Of a stretch of 64,000 nt of DNA, positions 27,547 to 36,003 are shown piece by piece. The translations under genes were made by a program, and so were the position numbers. The stretch lies in contig CALAJN010000009.1 of assembly GCA_937922675.1 (NCBI GenBank), positions 1 to 64,000 of the forward strand, in the 5' to 3' direction. Each line of letters starts with the position of its first letter. The stretch's first letter is position 1. The notes beneath the pieces are model-generated. The model did not search any database, had not been told where the DNA came from, and saw only the letters and a program-made list of their open reading frames with translations. The stretch comes from an uncultured Granulosicoccaceae bacterium (GTDB lineage Bacteria > Pseudomonadota > Gammaproteobacteria > Granulosicoccales > Granulosicoccaceae).

Positions 27547-28977
27547 TCAGTCTACCCGGATGGAGAAAACGCTCGACTCCACGGATTCGCCGTCAGGGTC
27601 GCTGGCCTCGATCACTATAAACCGGGTGAACCCGGTCTCCGTGGGCTCCCCGCTGACGACACCTGTCTCAGGATCGAGCTCCACCCCGTCGGGCAACGCT
27701 GTGCGCGCGTTCCTGAAAGTGAGCTCATCACCGTCAGGGTCGATGAACTCGGGCATGACGTCCTCGATCGGCTCACCGAGATCGATCCTTTGATTGAAGA
27801 CAGTACCCGGCACGAACTCCGGCGGCGAGTTGTCCTCATCGTCGTCGATCAACAGCATCACGAGAACCTCGGTTGTGCTGACACCATCATCAGCGACCAG
27901 TGTCAGCACATAAGTTCCTTCATCATCAGCACCAGGAGTACCAGAGAACACACCCTCAGGAGTTAGCTGAAGATCGCCATCGTCGGGCAATTCCTCGACG
28001 AAGCTGAACTCAAGGTCCAGGCCCTCAGGATCCTCGAAAAAGACAGACACATCTTCCTCGAAAGCTTCCCCGACTGTCGCGACAAGTTCATCGGGGCTTT
28101 GCACCAGCACCGGAGCCTGATTACCGGCAACAATACGCACCGTGACCTCGCCAACAGGTGAATGCAATCCGTCGCTCACTTGATATTCAAAACGGTCCAA
28201 CACATCAACCCGAATCCCGGTGCGCGCAAACTCATAGGTAAAGGAGCCATCTTCGCGTAGCTCGAAAAATTCCGCCTCACTGGGCAGTGTTACCGGAGTG
28301 GTGCTTACGCGCAGTGGTTCATTGCCCACATCGTCATCGTCATCGTCATTGCGAAGAACACCCTCAGCCGCGCTTACGTCAAGCACCTCACCCTCGACTA
28401 ACACATAAAGATCGTCGCCGGGCTTGGGCGCCTCGTTGATGGACATCAGACAGAAATCGATGTCACGACGAGACTCTTCGATGAAATTGACCGAGCCATC
28501 ATCGGCGATGACCTCGCGTCCTGTCCGTATGGCGTGCCGCCGGCCGACAGGCGCTCTGAGCGTTGGGACGTCCAACGTGAACGCCAACTGACTCGTGTTG
28601 GTGACATCAGGTTCGGCAAGCAGGCGACATTCATCTTCCGTATCGCTACAGGCGTCGCTCAAGGTGTCTACGGCACGATCTGCATCAAAACCATCCAGCG
28701 CCAGACAGGCATCAAGAACGCCTTCAATAGACGGGGTCTCGTCGAACCGGAATACTTGGTCAAGCGCCTGTGACTGGCTCGCAACAACAACTCGCGGCGT
28801 TGTCTGCTCCGCAAGCTCTACAGCGGCACCAAGCGCGATGCCATCCAACGTGAATTGCGTTCCTGTGCCGCTAGAGCCTCCGCCGGCGCTGTCCACCCAA
28901 TCACAGCCAGTTGCCAGCACACCTGCAACAAGCACGCAAACCAGGTGCAACGTCCTGCTGGACTGAAATTTACTCAC
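27547..28977 (-). CDS. Lipoprotein with cadherin-like / putative Ig repeats
   Basis: The GTG at 28977 begins a lipoprotein signal (VSKFQSSRTLHLVCVLVAG) with lipobox LATGC, lipidated Cys25; the 476-residue product is therefore membrane-tethered and exported. After a Ser/Gly linker there is a unique N-terminal part (50-210), then a tandem-95/VCBS-like unit (VLRNDDDDDDVG, EDGSFTYEFA, RFEYQVSDG). Two dystroglycan-type (He_PIG) units follow: NQAPVLVQSP...GVFSGTPGADDEGTYVLT, then DLGEPIEDVMPEFIDPDGD...GVVSGEPTETGFT. These folds bind calcium or partners in adhesins. The start codon overlaps the nucleoside hydrolase stop (GTGA), an odd coupling of a surface protein to a salvage enzyme. Confidence 0.82.
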   Translation of the reverse strand: MSKFQSSRTLHLVCVLVAGVLATGCDWVDSAGGGSSGTGTQFTLDGIALGAAVELAEQTTPRVVVASQSQALDQVFRFDETPSIEGVLDACLALDGFDADRAVDTLSDACSDTEDECRLLAEPDVTNTSQLAFTLDVPTLRAPVGRRHAIRTGREVIADDGSVNFIEESRRDIDFCLMSINEAPKPGDDLYVLVEGEVLDVSAAEGVLRNDDDDDDVGNEPLRVSTTPVTLPSEAEFFELREDGSFTYEFARTGIRVDVLDRFEYQVSDGLHSPVGEVTVRIVAGNQAPVLVQSPDELVATVGEAFEEDVSVFFEDPEGLDLEFSFVEELPDDGDLQLTPEGVFSGTPGADDEGTYVLTLVADDGVSTTEVLVMLLIDDDEDNSPPEFVPGTVFNQRIDLGEPIEDVMPEFIDPDGDELTFRNARTALPDGVELDPETGVVSGEPTETGFTRFIVIEASDPDGESVESSVFSIRVD

Positions 28978-29957
28978 GCCAAAATGTCTCCGTTGACAAG
29001 CCGGGACAAGAAGTCTGCCCTGACACGTTCTGCATCCACAGCCGTGCACACCGAGGTCGCCGGCCGATCCTCCCACCAGGAGGTTGCGTAAGCGTAGCGT
29101 TTTCTGTCCATCAGTAGCTGCCCGGACGCCATACCATCCGGAACGACTCGCGCAGGCCCGGTGGTGTAGTCAAAGGCATCAGGCATGACGACACAGGCAA
29201 TTGCCGCCGCATCGTGCATTGCGCAGCAAGGCTCTGAACCTAGTCCGCGCGCAGCACCGCTCGTAGTGTAGAAGTCAACGTAGTGGCGGCTGACGTCACG
29301 AATCAGCCGCCCTGATCGTGTACCCGCGTTGCCAATACGATCGAGATCGCTATCGGTAATCATGATGCGGTGAGTCACGTCCAAACCGACGATACGTACC
29401 GGCCAATCGACGCCCAACACGACATCGGCCGCGTGAGGATCATTGAAAAAATTGGCCTCGGCAGCCGGGGTGACGTTTCCGGGCTCGTCCAGCGTTCCGC
29501 CCATGATGACCAAGGACTGCAACAAAGCAGGCAAGGCAGGCTCGAGCGCTAACGCCGCAGCGATATTGGTCAGGGGACCCACAGCCACAAGCGTTATTTC
29601 CCCTGGCCGCGCACGGGCAGCGGCAATGATGTACTCAGCCGCCGACTCAAAGTGCAGATCGGCATGCCTGGTTGGACCGGCGGGGTAGATATTGCCAATA
29701 CCATCTGCGCCGTGCACAAACTCAGCGTGCGGGCGAGCAGCCTGAATCAGGGGCACCCCTGCTCCGCGGGCAACATCGACCTTTGTAGCTCCAAACTGCT
29801 CAAGTAGCCAGCGGGCGTTACGCGTTGTTCCGTCCAGATGGGTGTTTCCAAACACCGTGGTCAGAGCGAGCAGCTCGATATCCGGATGTGACAGCGCATA
29901 GGCAATAGCCATGGCGTCATCAACACCAGGATCAGTGTCGATGATCATCGGGATCAT
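28974..29957 (-). CDS. Nucleoside hydrolase
   Basis: Nucleoside hydrolases cleave the N-glycosidic bond of ribonucleosides to free base and ribose. The 327-residue protein has the calcium-binding fingerprint IIDTDPGVDDAMA at the N-terminus, VAVGPLTNIA, the NFFNDPHAADVVL segment and a VGLDVTHR stretch, as in the inosine-uridine preferring family; base preference cannot be read from this. ATG at 29957 overlaps the ribokinase stop by four bases, so ribose made here would be passed to that kinase. No signal peptide, so it acts in the cytosol after import. Confidence 0.93.
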   Translation of the reverse strand: MIPMIIDTDPGVDDAMAIAYALSHPDIELLALTTVFGNTHLDGTTRNARWLLEQFGATKVDVARGAGVPLIQAARPHAEFVHGADGIGNIYPAGPTRHADLHFESAAEYIIAAARARPGEITLVAVGPLTNIAAALALEPALPALLQSLVIMGGTLDEPGNVTPAAEANFFNDPHAADVVLGVDWPVRIVGLDVTHRIMITDSDLDRIGNAGTRSGRLIRDVSRHYVDFYTTSGAARGLGSEPCCAMHDAAAIACVVMPDAFDYTTGPARVVPDGMASGQLLMDRKRYAYATSWWEDRPATSVCTAVDAERVRADFLSRLVNGDILA

Positions 29958-30868
29958 GCGATTGCCCCGGTGTTCATGGCGGCCTCGACAGCAGACGCCA
30001 TGGGAATCGACGGTGTGGCACCTGCGCAAGTCACGGCCAAGGCACCGGCCATAACAGCGCGTCGCAACGCCAGCTCGGGAGAGTCGTCTGCTACCAGTGC
30101 CGCCAATAAGTAGCCAACAAAGGTATCTCCGGCGCCAGTGGTATCCACGACATCAACCACGGGAGCACTGCATTCGTGCATCACGTTTGAATCTGCCTCG
30201 AACAGGCAGGCACCACTTGCGCCCAGTGTGAGTACCCGCATGACACCGGGCAAGGTGCTGCGCAGAGCCTCAAGGAGGTCCGCTGTGGGCGTGCCCGCAT
30301 CGAGTTCGAGCAGCATGGCTGCTTCAATCTCATTGACCACCAGCAGATCCATAGTGCGCAGCGGCAGCACACGGACACCCGCGTCCATCGGCGCCGGATT
30401 GAAGGCTACTCGCACCTTACGGTGCTGCGCGATGCTGACAGCCTCGGCAAGACCATCACACTCGTTTTGCATCAACAACCAATCTCCGGGCTGCAATGCA
30501 TCAAGCAAGACCTCAAGCGCCGCTCGATCAAAGCCTCGATTGGCTCCACCATGGAGAACGATCGCATTCTCGCCCTTATCGTCCACTTGAATGATCGCAT
30601 GGCCACTGACTGTATCGACAGCCTCCACCCGCTCTACGTTGACACCGGCATCGACGAGGGTCTGTAGCCAGGCAGAATCGTCACGGCCGATACGACCCAC
30701 ATGCGCGACCCTGGCTCCTGCACGGGCAAGCGCCACAGACTGATTGGCGCCCTTGCCACCGAGCACCGTGTGTAGTCCGTTGCTCGACAAGGTCTCGCCA
30801 GGTTGAACCAGATGCGAGACCCTGTAGACCTTGTCCAGGTTGATGGAGCCGAAGACGTAAATTGTCAC
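29954..30868 (-). CDS. rbsK: Ribokinase (PfkB family)
   Basis: Ribokinase converts ribose and ATP to ribose 5-phosphate. The 304-residue product has the PfkB signatures: GGKGANQSVALARAGA and HVGRIGRDDSA near the N-terminus, and DTTGAGDTFVGYLLAAL near residue 255 with the catalytic Asp. Length is typical. It is coupled to nucleoside hydrolase by ATGA, which points to ribose from nucleosides as its substrate. Translation starts with GTG and no clear Shine-Dalgarno sequence. Confidence 0.92.
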   Translation of the reverse strand: MTIYVFGSINLDKVYRVSHLVQPGETLSSNGLHTVLGGKGANQSVALARAGARVAHVGRIGRDDSAWLQTLVDAGVNVERVEAVDTVSGHAIIQVDDKGENAIVLHGGANRGFDRAALEVLLDALQPGDWLLMQNECDGLAEAVSIAQHRKVRVAFNPAPMDAGVRVLPLRTMDLLVVNEIEAAMLLELDAGTPTADLLEALRSTLPGVMRVLTLGASGACLFEADSNVMHECSAPVVDVVDTTGAGDTFVGYLLAALVADDSPELALRRAVMAGALAVTCAGATPSIPMASAVEAAMNTGAIA

Positions 30869-30945
30869 CAGATGTTTTAAGAATCGACCGTGAGAGGGAT
30901 TCTAGCGACTTTCCTGTCGCCGTATGCGCTGCTGCTACCAGATAC

Positions 30946-31635
30946 CTAACAGATTCCCAGCAGAGCGGGCAGAGTCTTGAGCGATGCCAGAGTGCGCGAG
31001 GGCTTGCCGGGCAAAACCTCCGGAACCTGTGCGTAGCGATTGACCCAGACAACACGAAACCCGAAATGAGCGGCGCCAGCTGCATCCCAAGCGTTGGATG
31101 ACATAAACACTATTCGGTCTGCTGGTACTCCAAGGCTGTCCACCGCCAACTGATACACACTAGGGTCAGGCTTGTAAATACCGACAGACTCTACCGATAG
31201 TAGTTGATCGACAACGCCAGAAATTCCAGCAGCACGAACTCCGTCTGCCAGCATGGATGGCGTGCCATTGCTAAGGATAGCTCTCTGCATACCTGCCTCG
31301 CCCAGCACAGTGAGCACGTCAACAACCTCGGGAAAGGCTTTCAACTCACGATAAGCGAGCATCAGATCAGCAGCTATCACCTGGTCGATTCCCAGCGCCG
31401 CAAGTGACACGCTGAGAGCCTCTTGAGTGAGTACTTCAAAGTCGCGATGCTCCTGCATCAGACTGTGCAGCCAGGTGTACTCCAGCTGGCGTCGACGCCA
31501 TTCTGTCGACAGCTCAGCATGGCGCGGCCCCACCCGCTCGGCATACCGACGCACCGCCGAATGTACGTCGAGAAGGGTACCGTAGGCGTCAAAGACGCAG
31601 GCACCAACGTCGGATAAGGGATGGTTGTCGCTCAT
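30946..31635 (-). CDS. (S)-2-haloacid dehalogenase, HAD type II
   Basis: The 229-residue HAD protein has FDAYGTLLDVHSAV with the nucleophilic Asp, SNGTPSMLADGVR (motif II), the Lys-containing VESVGIYKPDPSVYQ and SSNAWDAAGAAHFGF. This exact set (DAYGTLFD, YKPxP, SSNAWD) defines L-2-haloacid dehalogenases, which hydrolyse short 2-haloacids to 2-hydroxyacids. Whether halogenated acids are the true substrate is unknown. ATG at 31635 is the family-like start. It lies 77 bases upstream of ribokinase on the same strand. Confidence 0.9.
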   Translation of the reverse strand: MSDNHPLSDVGACVFDAYGTLLDVHSAVRRYAERVGPRHAELSTEWRRRQLEYTWLHSLMQEHRDFEVLTQEALSVSLAALGIDQVIAADLMLAYRELKAFPEVVDVLTVLGEAGMQRAILSNGTPSMLADGVRAAGISGVVDQLLSVESVGIYKPDPSVYQLAVDSLGVPADRIVFMSSNAWDAAGAAHFGFRVVWVNRYAQVPEVLPGKPSRTLASLKTLPALLGIC

Positions 31636-31812
31636 GTGTCTGCCTACGCAAGGCAGCAAAGCTTGAGTCCACTTGCTACCAGGAAAGCACCGGCATGCTT
31701 ACGCTGACGCACACCGAGCCGGAGTGAGCAGGATACCGCAAGCGATGACTGAAGCTCGCGGACGGGAGATAAACCAAACGCGATAGAGCATCAGTACGCC
31801 AACAGAGCGGCC

Positions 31813-34020
31813 TCAAGCGGCCTGATCATGCCAATCACCAGAGGGACTGGCAACCCTTTTATCGCTTCCCATCTCACCCAGCAGGTCTATGAATTCCTCT
31901 GCTCCCAAGGGCCGACCGATCAGATAGCCTTGAGCCTCATCGCATTGGAGTCTCCGCAACACGGCAAGCTGCTCCTCGGTTTCTACGCCTTCGGCAACCA
32001 CAGTTAGCCCAAGATCGTGACTGAGACGAGTGACAGCACCAACGATTGCTGCATCACCGACATCAGAGGCAAGATCGGTGATGAAATGACGATCAATCTT
32101 GAGCTTGTCAGCTGGCAGACTCTTGAGATAACTCAATGACGAGAAGCCTGTCCCGAAATCGTCGATAGATACCTGCACTCCCAGCTCTTTCATACGCTCG
32201 ATGCTGGCAATTCCAGCGCTGATATCCTTCATCAACAGGCTCTCGGTCAACTCGATCTCCAGAAAAGAAGCATCAAGTCCCGATGACACCAGGGCTGCCT
32301 CGATCTCACGCGCCATATCTCCCCGCGTGCATTGAACCGCCGAGCAGTTGACAGATACGCTGAAGTCGGCGTAACCGCTGAAATGCCATTGCTGCATCTG
32401 TTCGCAGGCAGCTCGGAGTACCCACTGACCCAGCGGAACAATCAAACCTGTGTCCTCAGCCAAGGGAATGAACTCGACCGGGCTGATATCGCCTCGTTCA
32501 GGATGCTCCCAACGAACCAATGCCTCACAACCAGAGACCCTGCCCGTAGCCAGATCGATCTTGGGCTGGAAAACCAACGTCAGCTCATCGTTGTTGATCG
32601 CGTACTTGAGATCACGTTCCAGTGTCAGACGATCCAGAGCGAGGTCGTGAATACCCCGAGAATAAAACTGATAGCCGTCGCGCCCGCGCTCCTTGGCGTG
32701 ATACATGGCAATGTCAGCGTGTTTGAGCAAGGTGTCAGCATCCTGGCCATCTGCCGGGAACACACTGATACCGATCGTCGTGGAGATCCTGACCTCAGAC
32801 TCACTGATGCAGAAAGGCTCGCGTAGCGTCGCTGCAATTCTTTGCGCGACCCGCGCGCTGTCTTCCGGACGCCGGATAGATCCCAACAACACCACAAACT
32901 CGTCCCCACCGAGGCGAGCAACAGTATGGTGTTCTGAACTCTCTTCAGATTTGGACAGAACATCACTATCGCGCAGAACATGATTGATACGTTCCGCTAC
33001 TTGTTGCAAGAGCGCATCACCTGCATCGTGACCGAGCGTATCGTTGACCTGCTTGAAGTGATCGAGATCCAGAAACAGAACCGCAAATCGCGTGTGCTCA
33101 CGCGAGGCCCTATCCAGTGCCTCACCCAGGCTCCTGAGCAGACAAGCCCGGTTAGGCAAGCCAGTCACAATGTCGTAGTAGGCAAGATTGTGAATCTGAG
33201 CCTGCGCACTCAAGCGCTCTGTGATGTCTTGAACCGTTCCCAGCATGCGGGTGCACACACCGTTTTGATCAAGATGCGATTCTGCCTCGAGCCGAATGGT
33301 TCTGGGCCCACCTTCGAGCACGGGTTGAGTGTTGAACTCGATACTCCAGGTCTTGCCATGCTCCAGGGCCTCGGCTGCAGCCTCAGCCAGACCTGCCCGA
33401 TCTGCATCAGCAACTCGGTCGAGAAATTCCTGCCACTGCATCCGACTGTCATTGGCGGGCAACTGCATGGTGCGCACAAATCCTCGAGAAAACGCAACTT
33501 CATCGCGCTCTGGCAGCCATTCCCAGTGGCCCATCCGCGCTATGCGTTGAGCGCTGTCAAGCTTCGATTGACTAGCGCGCAACGCACCGGCTGTTGCGCT
33601 GGAGCGCAACATGTACTGCAGACGATGTGGCAATACAAAAAAGTTGATCGGCTTGGTTAGAAAGTCTGTCGCCCCACGCTCATAAGCTCTTGTTATCGAA
33701 TCCAGATCATCCAGACCGGTAGTCATAAGTATCGGTACGTGCTCGCCACCCTGACGCTCGCGTATTGCAGCGATCGCGTGAAAGCCGTCCATTTCAGGCA
33801 TCACAGCGTCCATGATCACAATGTCCGGTGCAGACTCTTCAAAACGCGCTATCGCATCCACGCCATTGGAGGCATGCACCACCGAGTAGCCAGCATTTTT
33901 CAGCACGCTCTCGGCCATGATCAACGTGGACTTGTCATCGTCAACGTGCAGGACGAGCGGTGTCGATCGCTCGACAGCTCCTGTTGGCATCTCGTCTACA
34001 TCCATGTTTGAAGGATTCAA
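31813..34020 (-). CDS. Response regulator with PAS, GGDEF and EAL domains
   Basis: The 735-residue signalling protein runs REC (about 20-140, phospho-Asp in IVIMDAVMPEMDGF), PAS-like sensor (165-285), GGDEF (about 290-460, with intact RLGGDEFVVLL) and EAL (about 470-715, with intact GCEALVRWEH and DDFGTGFSSLSYL). Both catalytic motifs are complete, so it may make or degrade c-di-GMP, with phosphorylation setting the balance. A separate Hpt protein is encoded three bases upstream and is the likely phosphodonor. The start is uncertain: TTG at 34020 behind AAAGGT, or ATG at 34005. Confidence 0.92.
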   Translation of the reverse strand: MNPSNMDVDEMPTGAVERSTPLVLHVDDDKSTLIMAESVLKNAGYSVVHASNGVDAIARFEESAPDIVIMDAVMPEMDGFHAIAAIRERQGGEHVPILMTTGLDDLDSITRAYERGATDFLTKPINFFVLPHRLQYMLRSSATAGALRASQSKLDSAQRIARMGHWEWLPERDEVAFSRGFVRTMQLPANDSRMQWQEFLDRVADADRAGLAEAAAEALEHGKTWSIEFNTQPVLEGGPRTIRLEAESHLDQNGVCTRMLGTVQDITERLSAQAQIHNLAYYDIVTGLPNRACLLRSLGEALDRASREHTRFAVLFLDLDHFKQVNDTLGHDAGDALLQQVAERINHVLRDSDVLSKSEESSEHHTVARLGGDEFVVLLGSIRRPEDSARVAQRIAATLREPFCISESEVRISTTIGISVFPADGQDADTLLKHADIAMYHAKERGRDGYQFYSRGIHDLALDRLTLERDLKYAINNDELTLVFQPKIDLATGRVSGCEALVRWEHPERGDISPVEFIPLAEDTGLIVPLGQWVLRAACEQMQQWHFSGYADFSVSVNCSAVQCTRGDMAREIEAALVSSGLDASFLEIELTESLLMKDISAGIASIERMKELGVQVSIDDFGTGFSSLSYLKSLPADKLKIDRHFITDLASDVGDAAIVGAVTRLSHDLGLTVVAEGVETEEQLAVLRRLQCDEAQGYLIGRPLGAEEFIDLLGEMGSDKRVASPSGDWHDQAA

Positions 34021-34023
34021 ATG

Positions 34024-34389
34024 TCAAGCTACCTTTAGGTCAAACTCGTCAAGTGCGCCGAGCGTGTCTGCAAATAGACTCTCCAATGAGTCACTCAACA
34101 CGACACATTCAGGCAAATTCCCATCCTGCGCCGAGCGTTCTATCTGAGCGCAGGTAGTAGACAAAGCACATGCACCGACATAGGCCGCGCTTGACTTTAT
34201 CGAGTGCGCAGCGAATCGCACTGCCTCGAAATCTGCTGCCGCAACGCCTTCGGTAATAGCGCTCACCGAGGCTGGCATCTCATCACGAAACAAGCCAATG
34301 ATTTGAGCTGCGATATCCGGATTGCCCGAACACTGCAATGCAACGAGAGCGTTCAGGGCAGTGTTGTCCAACACCTGCGTCACTATCAT
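34024..34389 (-). CDS. Histidine phosphotransfer (Hpt) protein
   Basis: This 121-residue single-domain protein has the Hpt motif RFAAHSIKSSAAYVGA with phospho-His62. It should relay phosphate from a hybrid sensor kinase to the REC domain encoded next to it; no kinase is in the window. ATG at 34389 follows a GGGGGG stretch and overlaps the stop of the upstream small gene by four bases. Length matches lone Hpt proteins. Confidence 0.9.
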   Translation of the reverse strand: MIVTQVLDNTALNALVALQCSGNPDIAAQIIGLFRDEMPASVSAITEGVAAADFEAVRFAAHSIKSSAAYVGACALSTTCAQIERSAQDGNLPECVVLSDSLESLFADTLGALDEFDLKVA

Positions 34390-34715
34390 TGCCCCCCGTT
34401 TGATCGGCACAGCGATCGAGCATTGAGTTCGCGCTGGCGTCGCAGCCAGGCAGCCTCATCGGTACGGTGCTGGTCCATTTGACTGTGCAACTCCACCTCG
34501 AGCTGCCGCAGTTCCTCCTCAACCTCAGCGGTGTTGCTGGCGGCTACCAAGGTCTGTCGCGCCGGAAAGCTGCAAGCACTGAGAGCGACCGCTGCACAGA
34601 GCACCAAGAGCACAAATGAGAAGCTGATCACATCCGGGATGGATGCATGCGCCCAGATCACGAGCCCTATCGCAACGGCTGTCAGAGTGGTCTTTTCGCG
34701 TACGCCTTGTATCAC
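34386..34715 (-). CDS. Small membrane protein with coiled-coil tail (unknown)
   Basis: The 109-residue product has two hydrophobic segments (TLTAVAIGLVIWAHASIPDV and FSFVLLVLCAAVALSAC, residues about 9-45) and then a charged helical tail (VEEELRQLEVELHSQMDQH) likely to form a coiled coil. I do not recognise a family. GTG at 34715 is chosen because AGGAGAG lies at ideal distance; a longer frame from 34784 lacks such a site. It is translationally coupled to the Hpt gene, so it may anchor or modulate the phosphorelay. It is likely the first gene of a three-gene operon. Confidence 0.65.
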   Translation of the reverse strand: MIQGVREKTTLTAVAIGLVIWAHASIPDVISFSFVLLVLCAAVALSACSFPARQTLVAASNTAEVEEELRQLEVELHSQMDQHRTDEAAWLRRQRELNARSLCRSNGGQ

Positions 34716-34899
34716 CAGTGCTCTCCTGCGCCGGAAGACCCTATGCCTCCCGACTTGCACTGCTAGCGACACTGGAGCAGGCAACTTAACGCGGCATCAG
34801 GCCAGCCGTGAACCGCACCAAAAACTGAGCCTGACTAGCCTAAGGAACAGCATTCAGTACGCCGACCCCATCACGATTTACACGCAAACAAGGCCTCTT

Positions 34900-36003
34900 T
34901 CAGAGGTTCGGCGAGCGCGCCAAACGATCGATCCAGCGCATCAGCACGCGATCAAGAGCCGCCTCTGCCCCCAACGAGAAACGCTTCATCAAACTGCTTT
35001 TCTCGCGCCAGCTGACCAACAATACTTCTCGCCCCAAGCAGGCATCCACCATGCGCTCATCGCTGGTGCCCAAATCGTCGACCAAACCCAACTCCAACAG
35101 ATCATCGCCGGACCAAACCTCACCCGTGGCGACACGCTCAATGTCCAGCTTGGGCCGTCTCTCACTGACATAGGCCTTGAACTGCGCGTGGACACGTTCT
35201 ATGTCCTCGATGAACTTGGCGCGCCCCTCATCACTGTTTTCACCGAACATGGTCAGCGTACGCTTGAACTTGCCAGCGGTAAGCAGCTCGACATCGATGT
35301 TCCAGTGCTTGAGCAGGCGATGTACATTAGGAATCTGGGCTACCACCCCGATCGATCCCAGCATGGCGAAAGGCGCGGCAACTATCTTGTCACCGACGCA
35401 GGCCATCATGTAGCCACCACTCGCCGCAACCTTGTCAACACAAATGGTCAGAGGTATGCGTCGTTTGCGGATGCGATCCAGTTGTGCAGCACCAAGCCCA
35501 TAACCATTGACGGTGCCACCGCCACTGTCCAGACGCAGCAGCACCTCGTCCTCGGCGGTAGCACTGGTGAGCACTGCTGTAATTTCGCGTCGCAGCTTAT
35601 CAACCGAGCTTGCTCGAATGTCTCCGTCAAAGTCGAGCACGAAGGTGCGCGGCACAAGATTCTCGGGCACCAGGGTTTCGCCCTTGCCGCGTTGACGCTT
35701 GGCCTTCTTCGCAGCTGCCTTGGCCGCCTTGCGTTCTGCCTTGTCGCGCGCCTTGCGCTCTTTACCTGCCTGCTTTCGCATGGCGGGCTCAAGACGTGAG
35801 ATAGACAAGGCCTCCTCGAAGTCATCAAGGCACTCGTTGTACTTGGTAATTACAATGTCACCGGATTCCGGGGAATCGGCCGACGAACCGCGACGACTGC
35901 GCCCCATCGATCCGGCGATGATGGCTGCAAGAACCCCAACCGCAATCAACACCGTGATGACCTTGGCGAGAAACAACCCGTATTCAGCGAAAAACAAAGT
36001 CAT
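34900..36003 (-). CDS. sohB: Inner-membrane protease SohB (peptidase S49)
   Basis: SohB is a signal-peptide-peptidase-like serine protease facing the periplasm. The 367-residue protein has one N-terminal membrane helix (10-30), a basic Lys/Ala linker (80-110, RKAAKAAAKKAKRQ), and an S49 domain with the nucleophile in KVAASGGYMMA (Ser195) and the general base Lys in AGKFKRT (Lys247). The length fits SohB (about 350), not the longer SppA. ATG at 36003 overlaps the rlmKL stop by four bases. Confidence 0.93.
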   Translation of the reverse strand: MTLFFAEYGLFLAKVITVLIAVGVLAAIIAGSMGRSRRGSSADSPESGDIVITKYNECLDDFEEALSISRLEPAMRKQAGKERKARDKAERKAAKAAAKKAKRQRGKGETLVPENLVPRTFVLDFDGDIRASSVDKLRREITAVLTSATAEDEVLLRLDSGGGTVNGYGLGAAQLDRIRKRRIPLTICVDKVAASGGYMMACVGDKIVAAPFAMLGSIGVVAQIPNVHRLLKHWNIDVELLTAGKFKRTLTMFGENSDEGRAKFIEDIERVHAQFKAYVSERRPKLDIERVATGEVWSGDDLLELGLVDDLGTSDERMVDACLGREVLLVSWREKSSLMKRFSLGAEAALDRVLMRWIDRLARSPNL

